A stretch of DNA of 64,000 nucleotides from Diphasiastrum complanatum. Taxonomy: Eukaryota; Streptophyta; Lycopodiopsida; Lycopodiales; Lycopodiaceae. The stretch covers positions 18,099,590-18,163,589 of the forward strand of contig CM055109.1 of NCBI GenBank assembly GCA_029204225.1. Direction: 5' to 3'. The position numbers were made by a program, and so were the translations under genes. Below, one piece after another: positions 62,285-63,586 of the stretch. Below the pieces are notes generated by a model. The model saw only the letters and a program-made list of their open reading frames with translations. It was not told the DNA's origin and ran no database searches. How positions within the stretch are numbered: position 1 is the first letter of the stretch; each line of letters opens with the position of its first letter.

Positions 62285-63586
62285 TTTATTAATGTCTTTT
62301 CCATGCCAAAAGGCATATAAGACTAAGGAAATTCATGTCAAGTATGTGGTAACCGTGGAGCGTATAAAACGACTCCAAAAGTGTAATAAAGAAAAAACAT
62401 CTAGTGCAAGTTAAGATAACTACATAAATGAGAATGTCTGTGCATGGTAGTCAAATGTATCGATGCCAAGATGCCAGGTCTGTAGGTCAACCCTAAAAGG
62501 ACATATACGCTACATAGATGAGAAAATATTGCACCAAAGTATACAATATGTTAGTGTTAAATTATAAACCTTTAACCTATTAGGTTTGGATTCATCTTGA
62601 GAATTCTAGAGTTCTTGAACACATCATTTTTGCAACCGAGGACTCTTCATGAATCATAACCCTATTAGTTTGAATCTTCTGCCTCTCCTCAAAACTGTGC
62701 ACGTCTTTATGGTCAAAAGGTTAGAGGCTAGAACATTTCACACTTGATGAAAGAAATTGACCAAGAATTTTTACTGAACTCAAAATTAGATATGTAGTTA
62801 AAAGTCTATTTCGAATGCACATTTTCTCAACTTTACAATTATATGTCTCATTGGGTAAAGATTTAGCATCAATGTAGAATGATGTTTGATCATTGTCATT
62901 GTTTTTTTGTGTACCACACTTTATGTCATTCAAGTAGTGCTCCATAAAATTCATTTCTATTGGGGGGTGCCTTAACTAACGAGGAACGTAACTTAGCATA
63001 AGATAGTTTAGTGGTTGCTATTGGAATAAGTTGCAAGGAAAACAACACTCAAGAAAGTTTTGTGTGATTATAATGAGTTCACTTTACTTCTAGACTATAC
63101 TTCATGCACCACTCATGTAGGCTCGACTTCAAACAAATGACCACTTTGGTAGAAATAGAGTTAAGGCTTTAAATGAGGTGCCATAGAATTGTCTTCTTAT
63201 GAGTTCTGCCACATCGTTTTGTACATCTCATCATGGTCTTTTATGAGTTTTGCAACAAGATGTGCTTGAGATAATCTCACATTGATATAATACATCTTAA
63301 TGACTGTGATAAGATTGGTTAGCAAGATGGATTTATTAAATATAACCGCACGAACTAAGAGATGCATATCCGTTTGGCTATTAAAAATAACCTTCACAAA
63401 GCAACTTTGCCATCAAGATGTGAAAACATATTGTGTACTTTAAAATGAGTGAGAATAGTTAAACATGCTTTGTTTTTACAGGGTGAAGAGTTGAATCAAT
63501 ATATTCTCATCTTATGCAATGCGATTGGCAATCCCGTCAACTCAAAATACACAAGTGTGGAGCCATTGTTTCTTGCGATGAATTCG
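10246..63586 (+). CDS. WDR35: WDR35 / IFT121, intraflagellar transport IFT-A subunit (5' part, 8 exons)
   Basis: IFT121 is a peripheral subunit of the IFT-A complex, which drives retrograde transport and membrane-protein import in cilia and flagella. In plants it is needed only in motile sperm. Exons: 10246-10362, 11546-11737, 16366-16587, 19046-19222, 20406-20611, 57199-57384, 61506-61575 and 63482-63586. They join in frame with no stop into ~425 codons. Colinear landmarks shared with animal WDR35 as I know it are an N-terminal aliphatic-LSKK start, [57 protein letters not shown] and LCNAIG. These cover the first WD40 beta-propeller and the start of the second; the TPR part lies outside the window. 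Every intron is GT-AG except the first (GC-AG). The intact frame argues for a working gene despite very large introns. Confidence 0.95.
10731..11030. mobile_element. MITE-like inverted-repeat element in intron 1
   Basis: The ends are an imperfect ~20-bp inverted repeat (CAAGTGACCCTCACCACCAA at 10731 against the region around CTGGTGGAAAGGCCACTG at ~11004). Inside are two perfect hairpins: ACCATTCCCC (10771-10780) with GGGGAATGGT (10806-10815), and GACCTTCCCACC (10826-10837) with GGTGGGAAGGTC (10870-10881). It is non-coding. Target-site duplications were not resolved. The rest of intron 1 (11031-11545) has only short TCTG and TTC repeats. Confidence 0.4.
11546..11737 (+). CDS. WDR35: WDR35 exon 2 (codons 40-103)
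   Basis: The acceptor is ATATGCAG|GTCCTT and the donor CACAAA|GTATTT, both in phase 0. It encodes VLKLPES..., [14 protein letters not shown] and [11 protein letters not shown]. The stretch [10 protein letters not shown] is essentially invariant in WDR35 proteins, and GLIIVW is a WD-repeat D strand. Confidence 0.95.
11738..12105. other. Start of WDR35 intron 2, nothing recognised
   Basis: AT-rich non-coding sequence with no repeat or motif that I can identify. Confidence 0.5.
12106..12440 (-). pseudogene. Copia integrase fragment in intron 2
   Basis: The minus strand reads [20 protein letters not shown], then [10 protein letters not shown] and [17 protein letters not shown]. This is the copia integrase core around the second catalytic Asp (KTLRSDxGGEYxSxEF...GIxRQ). 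Only ~110 codons remain, with substitutions in the usual TPQQNGV segment. Confidence 0.8.
12899..14350 (+). pseudogene. Degenerate chromovirus copy related to elements A and B
   Basis: It begins with a decayed primer site TGGTATTAGAGC (12899-12910). Gag is gone. Recognisable pol pieces on the plus strand are [20 protein letters not shown] (~13360) and FDSLKHSLL (~13460), the RNase H end [20 protein letters not shown] (~13765), GGHF (~13890), and the integrase segment [20 protein letters not shown] (~14037) ending SK-stop. The last two match the corresponding segments of element B closely. It is an internally deleted relic with many frameshifts. Confidence 0.8.
13155..13345. repeat. Short dispersed repeat, two tandem copies
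   Basis: TAGCCCATTTGCAA followed ~60 bp later by GCACACCAAAGTGATATCG occurs at ~13167 and again, diverged, at ~13288. The inverted version of the same motif is found in intron 6 (~60400-60490). Confidence 0.55.
14351..14700. other. Intron 2 stretch with a short hairpin at the end
   Basis: No gene. Near 14656-14690 lies an imperfect inverted repeat GGAATGTACTGTA / TACAGTATGTTCC. Confidence 0.5.
14750..15310 (-). pseudogene. Captured gene fragment, unidentified, antisense in intron 2
   Basis: Two consecutive minus-strand blocks look like ordinary cellular coding sequence rather than a retroelement. Block 1 (15310 to ~15000) includes [18 protein letters not shown] and an alanine-rich helix-like segment [20 protein letters not shown]. 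Block 2 (~14980 to 14800), in another frame, includes [18 protein letters not shown] and [17 protein letters not shown]. Donor-like (GCATCG|GTGGAT) and acceptor-like (TTTCAG|CAG) sites are present but unproven. I do not recognise the parent gene. Flanking TTCCAGAATG motifs on both sides (14687, ~15359) may mark the ends of the carrying element. Confidence 0.4.
15363..15382. repeat. 20-bp perfect palindrome
   Basis: GAATGGAACGCGTTCCATTC is its own reverse complement. It lies at the right flank of the captured gene fragment. Confidence 0.95.
15692..15805. repeat. 57-bp tandem duplication
   Basis: The unit beginning ATAGTGATGCTAACAAACAT is repeated once with a period of exactly 57 bp and essentially no change, so it is recent. 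The rest of intron 2 up to 16365 shows nothing recognisable. Confidence 0.92.
16366..16587 (+). CDS. WDR35: WDR35 exon 3 (codons 104-177)
   Basis: The acceptor is CTATTCAG|GGAATG and the donor AGAGAG|GTGAAA, phase 0. It encodes [20 protein letters not shown], then [18 protein letters not shown] and [10 protein letters not shown]. Open reading continues past the donor, but the next exon restores the family sequence (...FCTRE|GRCLVYD), so the donor at 16588 is chosen. Confidence 0.93.
16588..18372. other. WDR35 intron 3, mostly unrecognised
   Basis: Non-coding. ATCACCTACCAACATTT occurs twice (~17029 and ~17086), a small local duplication. No transposon domain recognised. Confidence 0.5.
18373..18586. 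repeat. ~105-bp diverged tandem duplication
   Basis: Both units contain GATCCTAATCTTAATCAT, AAGATGCT..AT, AAGGACTTT.TTAAATGCAG and GGGTTC. The boundary is near 18478. Confidence 0.8.
18751..18861. repeat. 39-bp direct repeat, 72-bp spacing
   Basis: AGC[G/A]TTTTGCTCTGCTGAAATAAATGGACACTCAGCAGC-type sequence is present at 18751-18789 and 18823-18861. Confidence 0.85.
19046..19222 (+). CDS. WDR35: WDR35 exon 4 (codons 178-236)
   Basis: The acceptor is TTGATGCAG|GGACGT and the donor CTTCAG|GTACGA, phase 0. It encodes [18 protein letters not shown], then [14 protein letters not shown] and [11 protein letters not shown], matching the WDR35 propeller (YD..G, HWY.G.EGY, L...F..G..Q). Confidence 0.93.
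19223..20405. other. WDR35 intron 4, nothing recognised
   Basis: 1,183 bp of non-coding sequence with GT...AG borders; no transposon motif seen. Confidence 0.6.
20406..20611 (+). CDS. WDR35: WDR35 exon 5 (codons 237-304 plus 2 nt)
   Basis: The acceptor is GTACAACAG|CTTATG. The donor is AACTCAG|GTCTAT, leaving a split codon AG|T (Ser305). It encodes [35 protein letters not shown] and [10 protein letters not shown]. Joined to exon 6, the segment reads [13 protein letters not shown], colinear with the family. Confidence 0.93.
20765..21135 (+). repeat. 5' LTR of element A
   Basis: It starts AGTTATGGACTC and ends ATTCGTAACT, giving an AGTTA...TAACT inverted terminal motif. The length is 371 bp against 437 for its 3' partner, mainly from deletions (including the TTTATGCATAAGC segment). 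A TATA-like GCTATAGGTAGGG lies near 20977. Confidence 0.92.
21136..21147 (+). promoter_or_regulatory. Primer binding site of element A (initiator tRNA-Met)
   Basis: TGGTATCAGAGC directly abuts the LTR, with no spacer. It is the standard Met-tRNA primer site of plant retrotransposons. Confidence 0.93.
21148..21838 (+). repeat. Leader of element A with ~79-bp periodic repeats and a T24 tract
   Basis: The motif GCTGTCCAGCGCCCA, more or less diverged, recurs at 21445, 21525, 21604 and 21681 (spacings 80, 79 and 77), often preceded by TTGTTTGCAG. A run of 24 T lies at 21358-21381. There is no coding role. Confidence 0.65.
21839..23586 (+). pseudogene. Element A gag-protease remnant
   Basis: The region aligns with the gag and protease of element B. 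The start ATG is at 21839, with a one-base loss soon after. A proline-rich N-terminus follows ([19 protein letters not shown]), then the capsid segment with [16 protein letters not shown]. Stops arise at 22276 (CAG to TAG), 22487 (CAG to TAG) and 22789 (CGA to TGA). There is a 2-bp insertion near 22565. The zinc-knuckle His is retained and the protease DTGS lies at 23131-23142. The frame is dead. Confidence 0.88.
23587..24861 (+). CDS. Unknown ORF replacing pol in element A
   Basis: An open frame runs from the protease tail (open since ~23388) to a TAG at 24859-24861. The ~425 codons after 23587 have no similarity to RT, RNase H or integrase; no YxDD, DD35E or HHCC motif is present. The first half shows a strong T bias at third positions, like the family's gag-pol. 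The product would be rich in hydrophobic and aromatic residues (for example [18 protein letters not shown]). I cannot assign a function. It could be a captured gene, an accessory ORF, or low-complexity T-rich sequence that happens to lack stops. Confidence 0.45.
   Translation, partial: VDAASDLQVVAVCLAPICLDSQTSYSVVIPGFIDIETVYLGISTIAFAHTSDCPPGSVVGAVSSPLVSISPSLESVMADVPADFYGVLHGSTFDGSLAIGDQVVSTFALLHGSLLEVCDLPHDISTVPDMIHAPLALTVTHFSSEDICQMVTITYLGYLYAGIFLNGYTDILLSPGVSTYRFPAVHADAMDIWHSWLLHIAWFSFGPVDWCWFFHITDRLWCGYLYDYACGSLSVPWIVAHFQAWHILLAWVIASVPATICLGDLQVPCHFRLLHIAWYPMLSCHFVLVFQDHQGTLREFLLLSWIVFEDVAAIYFSVAHMCFDTHSQLHVDIAPMLATDVAEPVPRSGAFLLFLTCAPGVYFGITLAPIPMGHPILHPFLVYPMMDWYVHMRPFWMSFSATVCQLGPLLFLDLLLLFSCIMSF
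24862..25214 (+). other. Rest of the unrelated insert in element A
   Basis: It continues the non-pol sequence. Other frames are open for 80-90 codons (one containing [20 protein letters not shown], 24654-24917; another 25036-25290), as would be expected if the inserted ORF carried frameshifts. Confidence 0.45.
25215..25755 (+). pseudogene. Element A integrase C-terminus and chromodomain
   Basis: Similarity to element B resumes at GGTGCTCGAGAGCTTATTAC. It encodes [29 protein letters not shown] and [15 protein letters not shown] chromodomain tail follows ([19 protein letters not shown], ~25638-25695). A frameshift and a stop in the chromodomain (QIQ to QI-stop) make it non-functional. Confidence 0.82.
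25803..26239 (+). repeat. 3' LTR of element A
   Basis: 437 bp, ending ATTCGTAACT. The first bases have lost TTATGG (AG|ACTCGG instead of AGTTATGGACTCGG). It carries a CTTGCTTATGTG.TGCTTTCATAGCTTAAGT-type duplication absent from element B. Confidence 0.9.
26246..26640 (+). repeat. LINE-like 3' end with CT tail
   Basis: It contains TTTGGAGACATTTTTATACG, CTTATATGCCTTTTGGCAT, then AATAAAGCTTT and a CT microsatellite (~26602-26638). The same unit occurs at 53560-53860, 56700-56815 (duplicated) and inverted at 62253-62445. It is interpreted as the 3' UTR of a non-LTR retroposon, because two of the copies lie next to LINE coding pieces. Confidence 0.7.
26653..26900 (+). pseudogene. LINE reverse transcriptase N-terminal fragment
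   Basis: The frame reads [20 protein letters not shown], then [20 protein letters not shown]. This fits the start of the non-LTR RT domain (AIxxLxxxKAxGxDxxxxELL...LxxLxN). It stops being recognisable after 'SRFP'. Confidence 0.7.
26900..28400 (-). pseudogene. hAT-like transposase remnant with BED-type zinc finger
   Basis: On the minus strand, near 28390-28210, there is W-S-E-V-E followed by CLHCGGVF..., [10 protein letters not shown] and a Cys before PRIS: a BED-style CxxC...H...C finger. Downstream blocks include [20 protein letters not shown] and [20 protein letters not shown] (27867-27628), [10 protein letters not shown] (27590) and [20 protein letters not shown] (~27370-27300). These match the order of plant hAT/DUF659 proteins (S.FSRL...K.APTRF, ...L.V....W..LHRPLHAAGY.LNP). 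Frames are broken; termini not found. Confidence 0.65.
28401..28744. other. Junction region between hAT remnant and element C
   Basis: No gene. It contains AACCCTAAACCC (28568) and AAACCCTAAACCTA (~28731), telomere-like motifs next to the abrupt end of element C. Confidence 0.5.
28745..30200 (-). pseudogene. Element C integrase
   Basis: The zinc-binding HHCC region is at the N-end ([20 protein letters not shown] ... CQKC). The catalytic core shows D ([14 protein letters not shown]), D ([12 protein letters not shown]) and E ([13 protein letters not shown]). The C-terminal [10 protein letters not shown] and [12 protein letters not shown] lead to the first residues of a chromodomain, where the element is cut. 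A stop separates 29114 from the C-terminal block at 29058. Confidence 0.9.
29991..30800 (-). pseudogene. Element C RNase H
   Basis: [20 protein letters not shown] and [18 protein letters not shown] (catalytic Asp region) at 30715-30458, then [20 protein letters not shown] and FNTVADALS at 30428-30200. A frame break separates the two halves near 30440. Confidence 0.88.
30886..31578 (-). pseudogene. Element C reverse transcriptase
   Basis: [69 protein letters not shown] and the catalytic FLDDILVYS are all intact. The frame is open for 230 codons but breaks before RNase H. Confidence 0.92.
31606..32190 (-). pseudogene. Element C aspartic protease
   Basis: Active-site region [20 protein letters not shown] and the C-terminal [12 protein letters not shown]. 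The usual D-S-G triad is D-D-G here, which would probably disable or change the enzyme. It lies between gag and RT. Confidence 0.85.
32270..33333 (-). pseudogene. Element C gag
   Basis: The start ATG ([15 protein letters not shown]) is at 33333-33331. A stop (TAA, plus 33157-33159) interrupts it where the related copy at 50.3 kb has GAA. The capsid region ([33 protein letters not shown]) is followed by a frameshift. The zinc knuckle [14 protein letters not shown] (CX2CX4HX4C) is at ~32336-32294. Confidence 0.88.
33334..34131 (-). other. Leader of element C
   Basis: ~800 bp of non-coding sequence between the primer site and gag; no structure recognised. Confidence 0.6.
34132..34144 (-). promoter_or_regulatory. 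Primer binding site of element C
   Basis: The minus strand reads TGGTATCAGAGCC, one base after the LTR end (…TATTACA, C, TGG…). Confidence 0.9.
34146..34503 (-). repeat. 5' LTR of element C
   Basis: On the minus strand it starts TGTTACGAGCTCG at 34503 and ends CTATTACA at 34146; 358 bp with canonical TG...CA ends. A related, diverged LTR lies at 52060-52437. Confidence 0.82.
34650..34661 (+). promoter_or_regulatory. Primer binding site of element D
   Basis: TGGTATCAGAGC, two bases after the LTR-type terminus CA. It is followed by two GTTCTAGAGAGAGAAA repeats (34664, 34685). Confidence 0.88.
35465..36700 (+). pseudogene. Element D gag
   Basis: The ATG at 35465 opens [18 protein letters not shown]. 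The capsid part includes [37 protein letters not shown] and [17 protein letters not shown] stop/frameshift occurs at ~36311. The zinc knuckle [13 protein letters not shown] (CX2CX3HX4C, one residue shorter than standard) lies at 36456-36494. The tail is in a third frame leading to the B insertion. Confidence 0.87.
36733..37150 (+). repeat. 5' LTR of element B
   Basis: AGTTATGGACTC...ATTCGTAACT, 418 bp. It contains a TATA-like GGCTATAAGTAGGG near 36988. Confidence 0.96.
37151..37162 (+). promoter_or_regulatory. Primer binding site of element B
   Basis: TGGTATCAGAGC directly abuts the LTR. Confidence 0.94.
37163..37717 (+). other. Leader of element B
   Basis: Non-coding, pyrimidine-rich. It shares the GCTGTCCAGCGC motif with element A's leader (37323, 37491 and 37570). 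Confidence 0.65.
37718..39300 (+). pseudogene. Element B gag and protease
   Basis: ATG at 37718; codon 12 is a TAG (37751-37753) where element A has CAA. The frame is then open to 39271. It includes the proline-rich segment, capsid ([38 protein letters not shown]), the zinc knuckle [14 protein letters not shown] (~38733) and the protease DTGSTHSF (39011-39034). A one-base loss near 39200 breaks the protease C-terminus; ADWFASLG is recovered in another frame. Confidence 0.93.
39455..39864 (+). pseudogene. Element B reverse transcriptase, N-terminal half
   Basis: It encodes [60 protein letters not shown] and [16 protein letters not shown]. The codons normally giving SGYH are replaced by a telomere-type filler at 39842-39856, which shifts the frame. 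Confidence 0.92.
39842..39856. repeat. Telomere-type repeat insertion in element B RT
   Basis: CCTAAACCCTAAACC, about two units of the plant telomere repeat CCCTAAA, replaces ~12 nt of RT coding sequence with a net gain of 2 nt. Confidence 0.85.
39865..41220 (+). pseudogene. Element B RT C-terminal half, RNase H and integrase start
   Basis: [36 protein letters not shown] and the catalytic [10 protein letters not shown]. Then RNase H ([48 protein letters not shown]) and the integrase zinc-binding region ([20 protein letters not shown] ... CPFCLRNK). It ends at a TGA (41218-41220) where a Trp codon is expected before TDISMDFI. Confidence 0.93.
41221..42347 (+). pseudogene. Element B integrase core, C-terminus and chromodomain
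   Basis: Core residues lie in [26 protein letters not shown] and [17 protein letters not shown] (D, D, E). The C-terminal part is [21 protein letters not shown] frameshift near 41868 is followed by [20 protein letters not shown] and a chromodomain ([26 protein letters not shown]), ending LAAT at a TGA (42345-42347). The chromodomain would direct insertion toward particular chromatin and defines the chromovirus clade. Confidence 0.92.
42393..42810 (+). repeat. 3' LTR of element B
   Basis: 418 bp, preceded by the purine tract CGGGGAG; ends ATTCGTAACT and is followed by CATGA. Confidence 0.96.
42811..43562 (+). pseudogene. Gypsy element D, segment 2 (protease and RT start)
   Basis: Protease [20 protein letters not shown], then an in-frame TAG at 42988-42990, [10 protein letters not shown], and a linker to the RT start ([40 protein letters not shown]). 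It is interrupted at ~43563 by copia element F. It continues segment 1 after removal of element B. Confidence 0.9.
43563..43917 (+). pseudogene. Copia RNase H C-terminus, left fragment of F
   Basis: It encodes [38 protein letters not shown] and [20 protein letters not shown], ending TAA at 43907-43909 and the purine tract AAGAGGGAGC. It duplicates the sequence at 48713-48867 but extends further 3'. It is truncated at its left end against element D. Confidence 0.92.
43918..44946 (+). repeat. Internal full-length LTR of copia element F
   Basis: It starts TATTATGG (probably a mutated TGTTATGG) and ends TCTCTAACA; 1,029 bp. A TATA box CTTATAAATAGAACC lies near 44316. The region 44100-44300 is rich in overlapping GCATGC/ATGCAT motifs. 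Confidence 0.88.
44948..44959 (+). promoter_or_regulatory. Primer binding site of copia element F
   Basis: TGGTATCAGAGC, one base after the LTR end; the gag ATG follows at 44961. Confidence 0.93.
44961..46604 (+). pseudogene. Copia element F gag, protease and pre-integrase region
   Basis: Gag ([40 protein letters not shown]) has two zinc knuckles, [14 protein letters not shown] and [14 protein letters not shown]. Then comes the protease [14 protein letters not shown], and the pre-integrase zinc region ([14 protein letters not shown] ... CDCCMLGKM) with the first integrase Asp in [13 protein letters not shown] small deletion just after PVNS removes ~8 codons and shifts the frame. Confidence 0.93.
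46605..48225 (+). pseudogene. Copia element F integrase and reverse transcriptase
   Basis: Integrase continues [28 protein letters not shown] and [18 protein letters not shown] (the usual AERKNR is AEWRNQ). An acidic GAA-repeat stretch (47332-47400) precedes [34 protein letters not shown], a diverged [28 protein letters not shown] and the intact YVDDSLLIG. It stops at TAA (48223-48225). Confidence 0.93.
48226..48867 (+). pseudogene. Copia element F RNase H (right copy)
   Basis: An 18-bp tandem duplication (AAGGACTACAATATGCTA, ~48247 and ~48265) sits at the start. Then [40 protein letters not shown] and [20 protein letters not shown]. It ends abruptly at 48867, joined to mid-LTR sequence. Confidence 0.92.
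48868..49589 (+). repeat. 3' LTR of copia element F, first ~283 bp deleted
   Basis: It corresponds to 44201-44946 of the internal LTR, with small indels. It ends TCTCTAACA at 49589 and is followed by element D's RT (GTTTCCGGATGTG...). Confidence 0.9.
49590..49767 (+). pseudogene. Gypsy element D, segment 3 (RT middle)
   Basis: [40 protein letters not shown] and [13 protein letters not shown]. About 30 residues are missing relative to segment 2. It ends at the truncated solo LTR. Confidence 0.9.
49768..50167 (-). repeat. Truncated solo LTR of the A/B family
   Basis: On the minus strand it starts AGTTATGGACTTGGC at 50167 and runs to GATGCTTTC. The last ~45 bp (through CGTAACT) are missing. 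It carries the CTTGCTTATG...CATAGCTTAAG duplication seen in element A's 3' LTR, so it is closer to A than to B. Confidence 0.88.
50168..50405 (-). pseudogene. Second copy of a C-family gag, N-terminal fragment
   Basis: The minus strand reads [40 protein letters not shown] and [18 protein letters not shown], colinear with element C gag and lacking its TAA. Both ends are cut, by the solo LTR on one side and an AT-rich insertion on the other. Confidence 0.85.
50406..50725. mobile_element. AT-rich, hairpin-forming insertion (MITE-like)
   Basis: AT-rich flanks surround a GC-rich core with perfect inverted repeats CCCAGTA (50520-50526)/TACTGGG (50538-50544) and CCGCGGTA (50547-50554)/TACCGCGG (50560-50567). 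It interrupts the C-family gag N-terminus; gag-like 'CCCTGAGGAGT' resumes at ~50853. No ORF or clear terminal repeats. Confidence 0.35.
50850..51652 (-). other. Leader and primer site of the C/D-like minus-strand copy
   Basis: The minus-strand primer site TGGTATCAGAGCC (plus 51639-51651) is followed by CTCGTTCTAGAGAGAGAA, twice, as in element D's leader, and ~780 bp later by the C-family gag start (~50860). It therefore mixes D-like and C-like features. Confidence 0.6.
51653..52059. other. Unassigned sequence
   Basis: A ~400-bp AT-rich stretch lies between the primer site and the LTR-like block at 52060. It contains GTGAGTATAAATAGAGA next to the primer site, which may be the end of another LTR. 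Confidence 0.4.
52060..52437 (-). repeat. Diverged LTR of the element C family
   Basis: It shares GTAGGGCAAACACT, GAGTAAGCCCCTCCTAG, TGACGTGGCCGACTGCA, AGGGTCCCTA.GCTGTGTTAGGCC and a terminal TTGTAACA with the element C LTR (34146-34503). Confidence 0.8.
52500..53870 (+). pseudogene. LINE 3' part with zinc-binding C-terminus and CT-type tail
   Basis: A plus-strand frame at ~53060-53220 reads [10 protein letters not shown] then [20 protein letters not shown], the CCHC-like region after the RT of plant LINEs (zf-RVT type). Downstream lies the shared 3' unit: GGAGCTCGTATTACATCTTT (53576), TTTTGGAGACGTTTTTAATACG (53759) and AAAGCTTTCTTTTTTTCTCTCCC (53837). Upstream 52500-53050 is decayed. Confidence 0.65.
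53890..54470 (+). CDS. Unrecognised ORFs after a LINE end, possibly LINE ORF1 remnant
   Basis: Two overlapping plus frames (53858-54289 and 54199-54453) encode segments such as [20 protein letters not shown] and [20 protein letters not shown] (amphipathic, coiled-coil-like), then [21 protein letters not shown] coiled-coil ORF next to LINE sequence suggests ORF1, but I cannot confirm it. 54471-55219 holds nothing identified. Confidence 0.3.
55220..55474 (-). pseudogene. Gypsy RNase H fragment
   Basis: The minus strand reads [27 protein letters not shown] and [20 protein letters not shown]. These are the central RNase H motifs of Ty3/gypsy. No other part of this element is adjacent. Confidence 0.85.
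55490..56380 (+). pseudogene. LINE reverse transcriptase fragment
   Basis: Across frames the plus strand gives [13 protein letters not shown] / [18 protein letters not shown], the catalytic box [17 protein letters not shown], and [18 protein letters not shown], the standard non-LTR order of RT blocks 4-6. Frameshifts at the YVDD region and beyond make it non-functional. Confidence 0.8.
56685..57098. repeat. LINE 3'-end-like unit in a 181-bp tandem duplication
   Basis: TATTTGGAGACATTGTATATG...CTTATATGGCTTTTGGCAT...TTTCTTTCTCTCTC resembles the other 3' units. The part from ACAAACTTAAGATG is duplicated: 56735-56915 and 56916-57096, nearly identical. It lies ~100 bp before exon 6. Confidence 0.88.
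57199..57384 (+). CDS. WDR35: WDR35 exon 6 (completes codon 305, codons 306-366 plus 2 nt)
   Basis: The acceptor is TTTTTTCCAG|TGATAT and the donor GAAGG|GTAGTC. It encodes [30 protein letters not shown] and [25 protein letters not shown] and FAN.RP are hallmark WDR35 segments. The split codon with exon 5 restores Ser, and that with exon 7 restores Gly367. Confidence 0.95.
57385..57950. other. Start of intron 6, nothing recognised
   Basis: AT-rich non-coding sequence. Confidence 0.55.
57951..58750. repeat. Pair of ~150-bp direct repeats ~630 bp apart
   Basis: AGGGTTAGGGGAG.ACGAGT and GCCCTCAATG.TGGGCTT occur at ~57980-58040 and ~58611-58680, and TATGGTAATAGCCAAT at ~58112 and ~58730. They may be the decayed ends of a retroelement on the minus strand. 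No coding motif lies between them. Confidence 0.5.
59215..59545 (+). repeat. LTR-like relic distantly related to the A/B family
   Basis: GGGGGCACACTATTGTCCCTCCC and CAGGAAGCTTCCAATTAGGG...CT parallel the A/B LTR segments GGGCGCACTATTTTCCCTCCC and CCGGAAGCTTCCTTTTAGGG, in the same order. Ends not defined. 58751-59214 holds nothing recognised. Confidence 0.5.
59546..61376. other. Intron 6 interior, no gene recognised
   Basis: An open frame at 59978-60352 has no motif I know. At ~60400-60490 GGTGTGTGAGAGT and GGGCTAGGGCACACAAATCTGATATCAC form the inverted counterpart of the short repeat in intron 2. Confidence 0.45.
61377..61468. repeat. (GA)n microsatellite next to exon 7
   Basis: About 44 near-perfect GA units, ending 38 nt before the exon 7 acceptor. 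Confidence 0.95.
61506..61575 (+). CDS. WDR35: WDR35 exon 7 (70 nt; Gly367 to codon 390)
   Basis: The acceptor is CTAGTCAG|GTACTG and the donor ACCAAG|GTACGC. It completes GG|G and encodes [20 protein letters not shown] then ATK. KYVK..., GD.CILATK match the family exactly where a segment was missing between exons 6 and 8, which is how this short exon was found. Confidence 0.92.
61576..62252. other. Start of intron 7, nothing recognised
   Basis: AT-rich non-coding sequence. Confidence 0.55.
62253..62445 (-). repeat. Inverted copy of the LINE-like 3' end with GA/CT tail
   Basis: The reverse complement reads TTTGGAGTCGTTTTATACGC, GGTTACCACATACTTGACATG, CTTATATGCCTTTTGGCATG and AATAAAGCTTTCTCTCTC, colinear over ~190 bp with 26450-26638. 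Confidence 0.85.
62446..63481. other. End of intron 7, nothing recognised
   Basis: AT-rich, no motif seen; ends TGTTTTTACAG. Confidence 0.55.
63482..63586 (+). CDS. WDR35: WDR35 exon 8 (codons 391-425)
   Basis: The acceptor is TTTTTACAG|GGTGAA and the donor AATTCG|GTAAGC. It encodes [42 protein letters not shown].. and PLF.AM match the second propeller of WDR35. The gene continues beyond 64000; no further exon is seen in 63587-64000. Confidence 0.93.
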
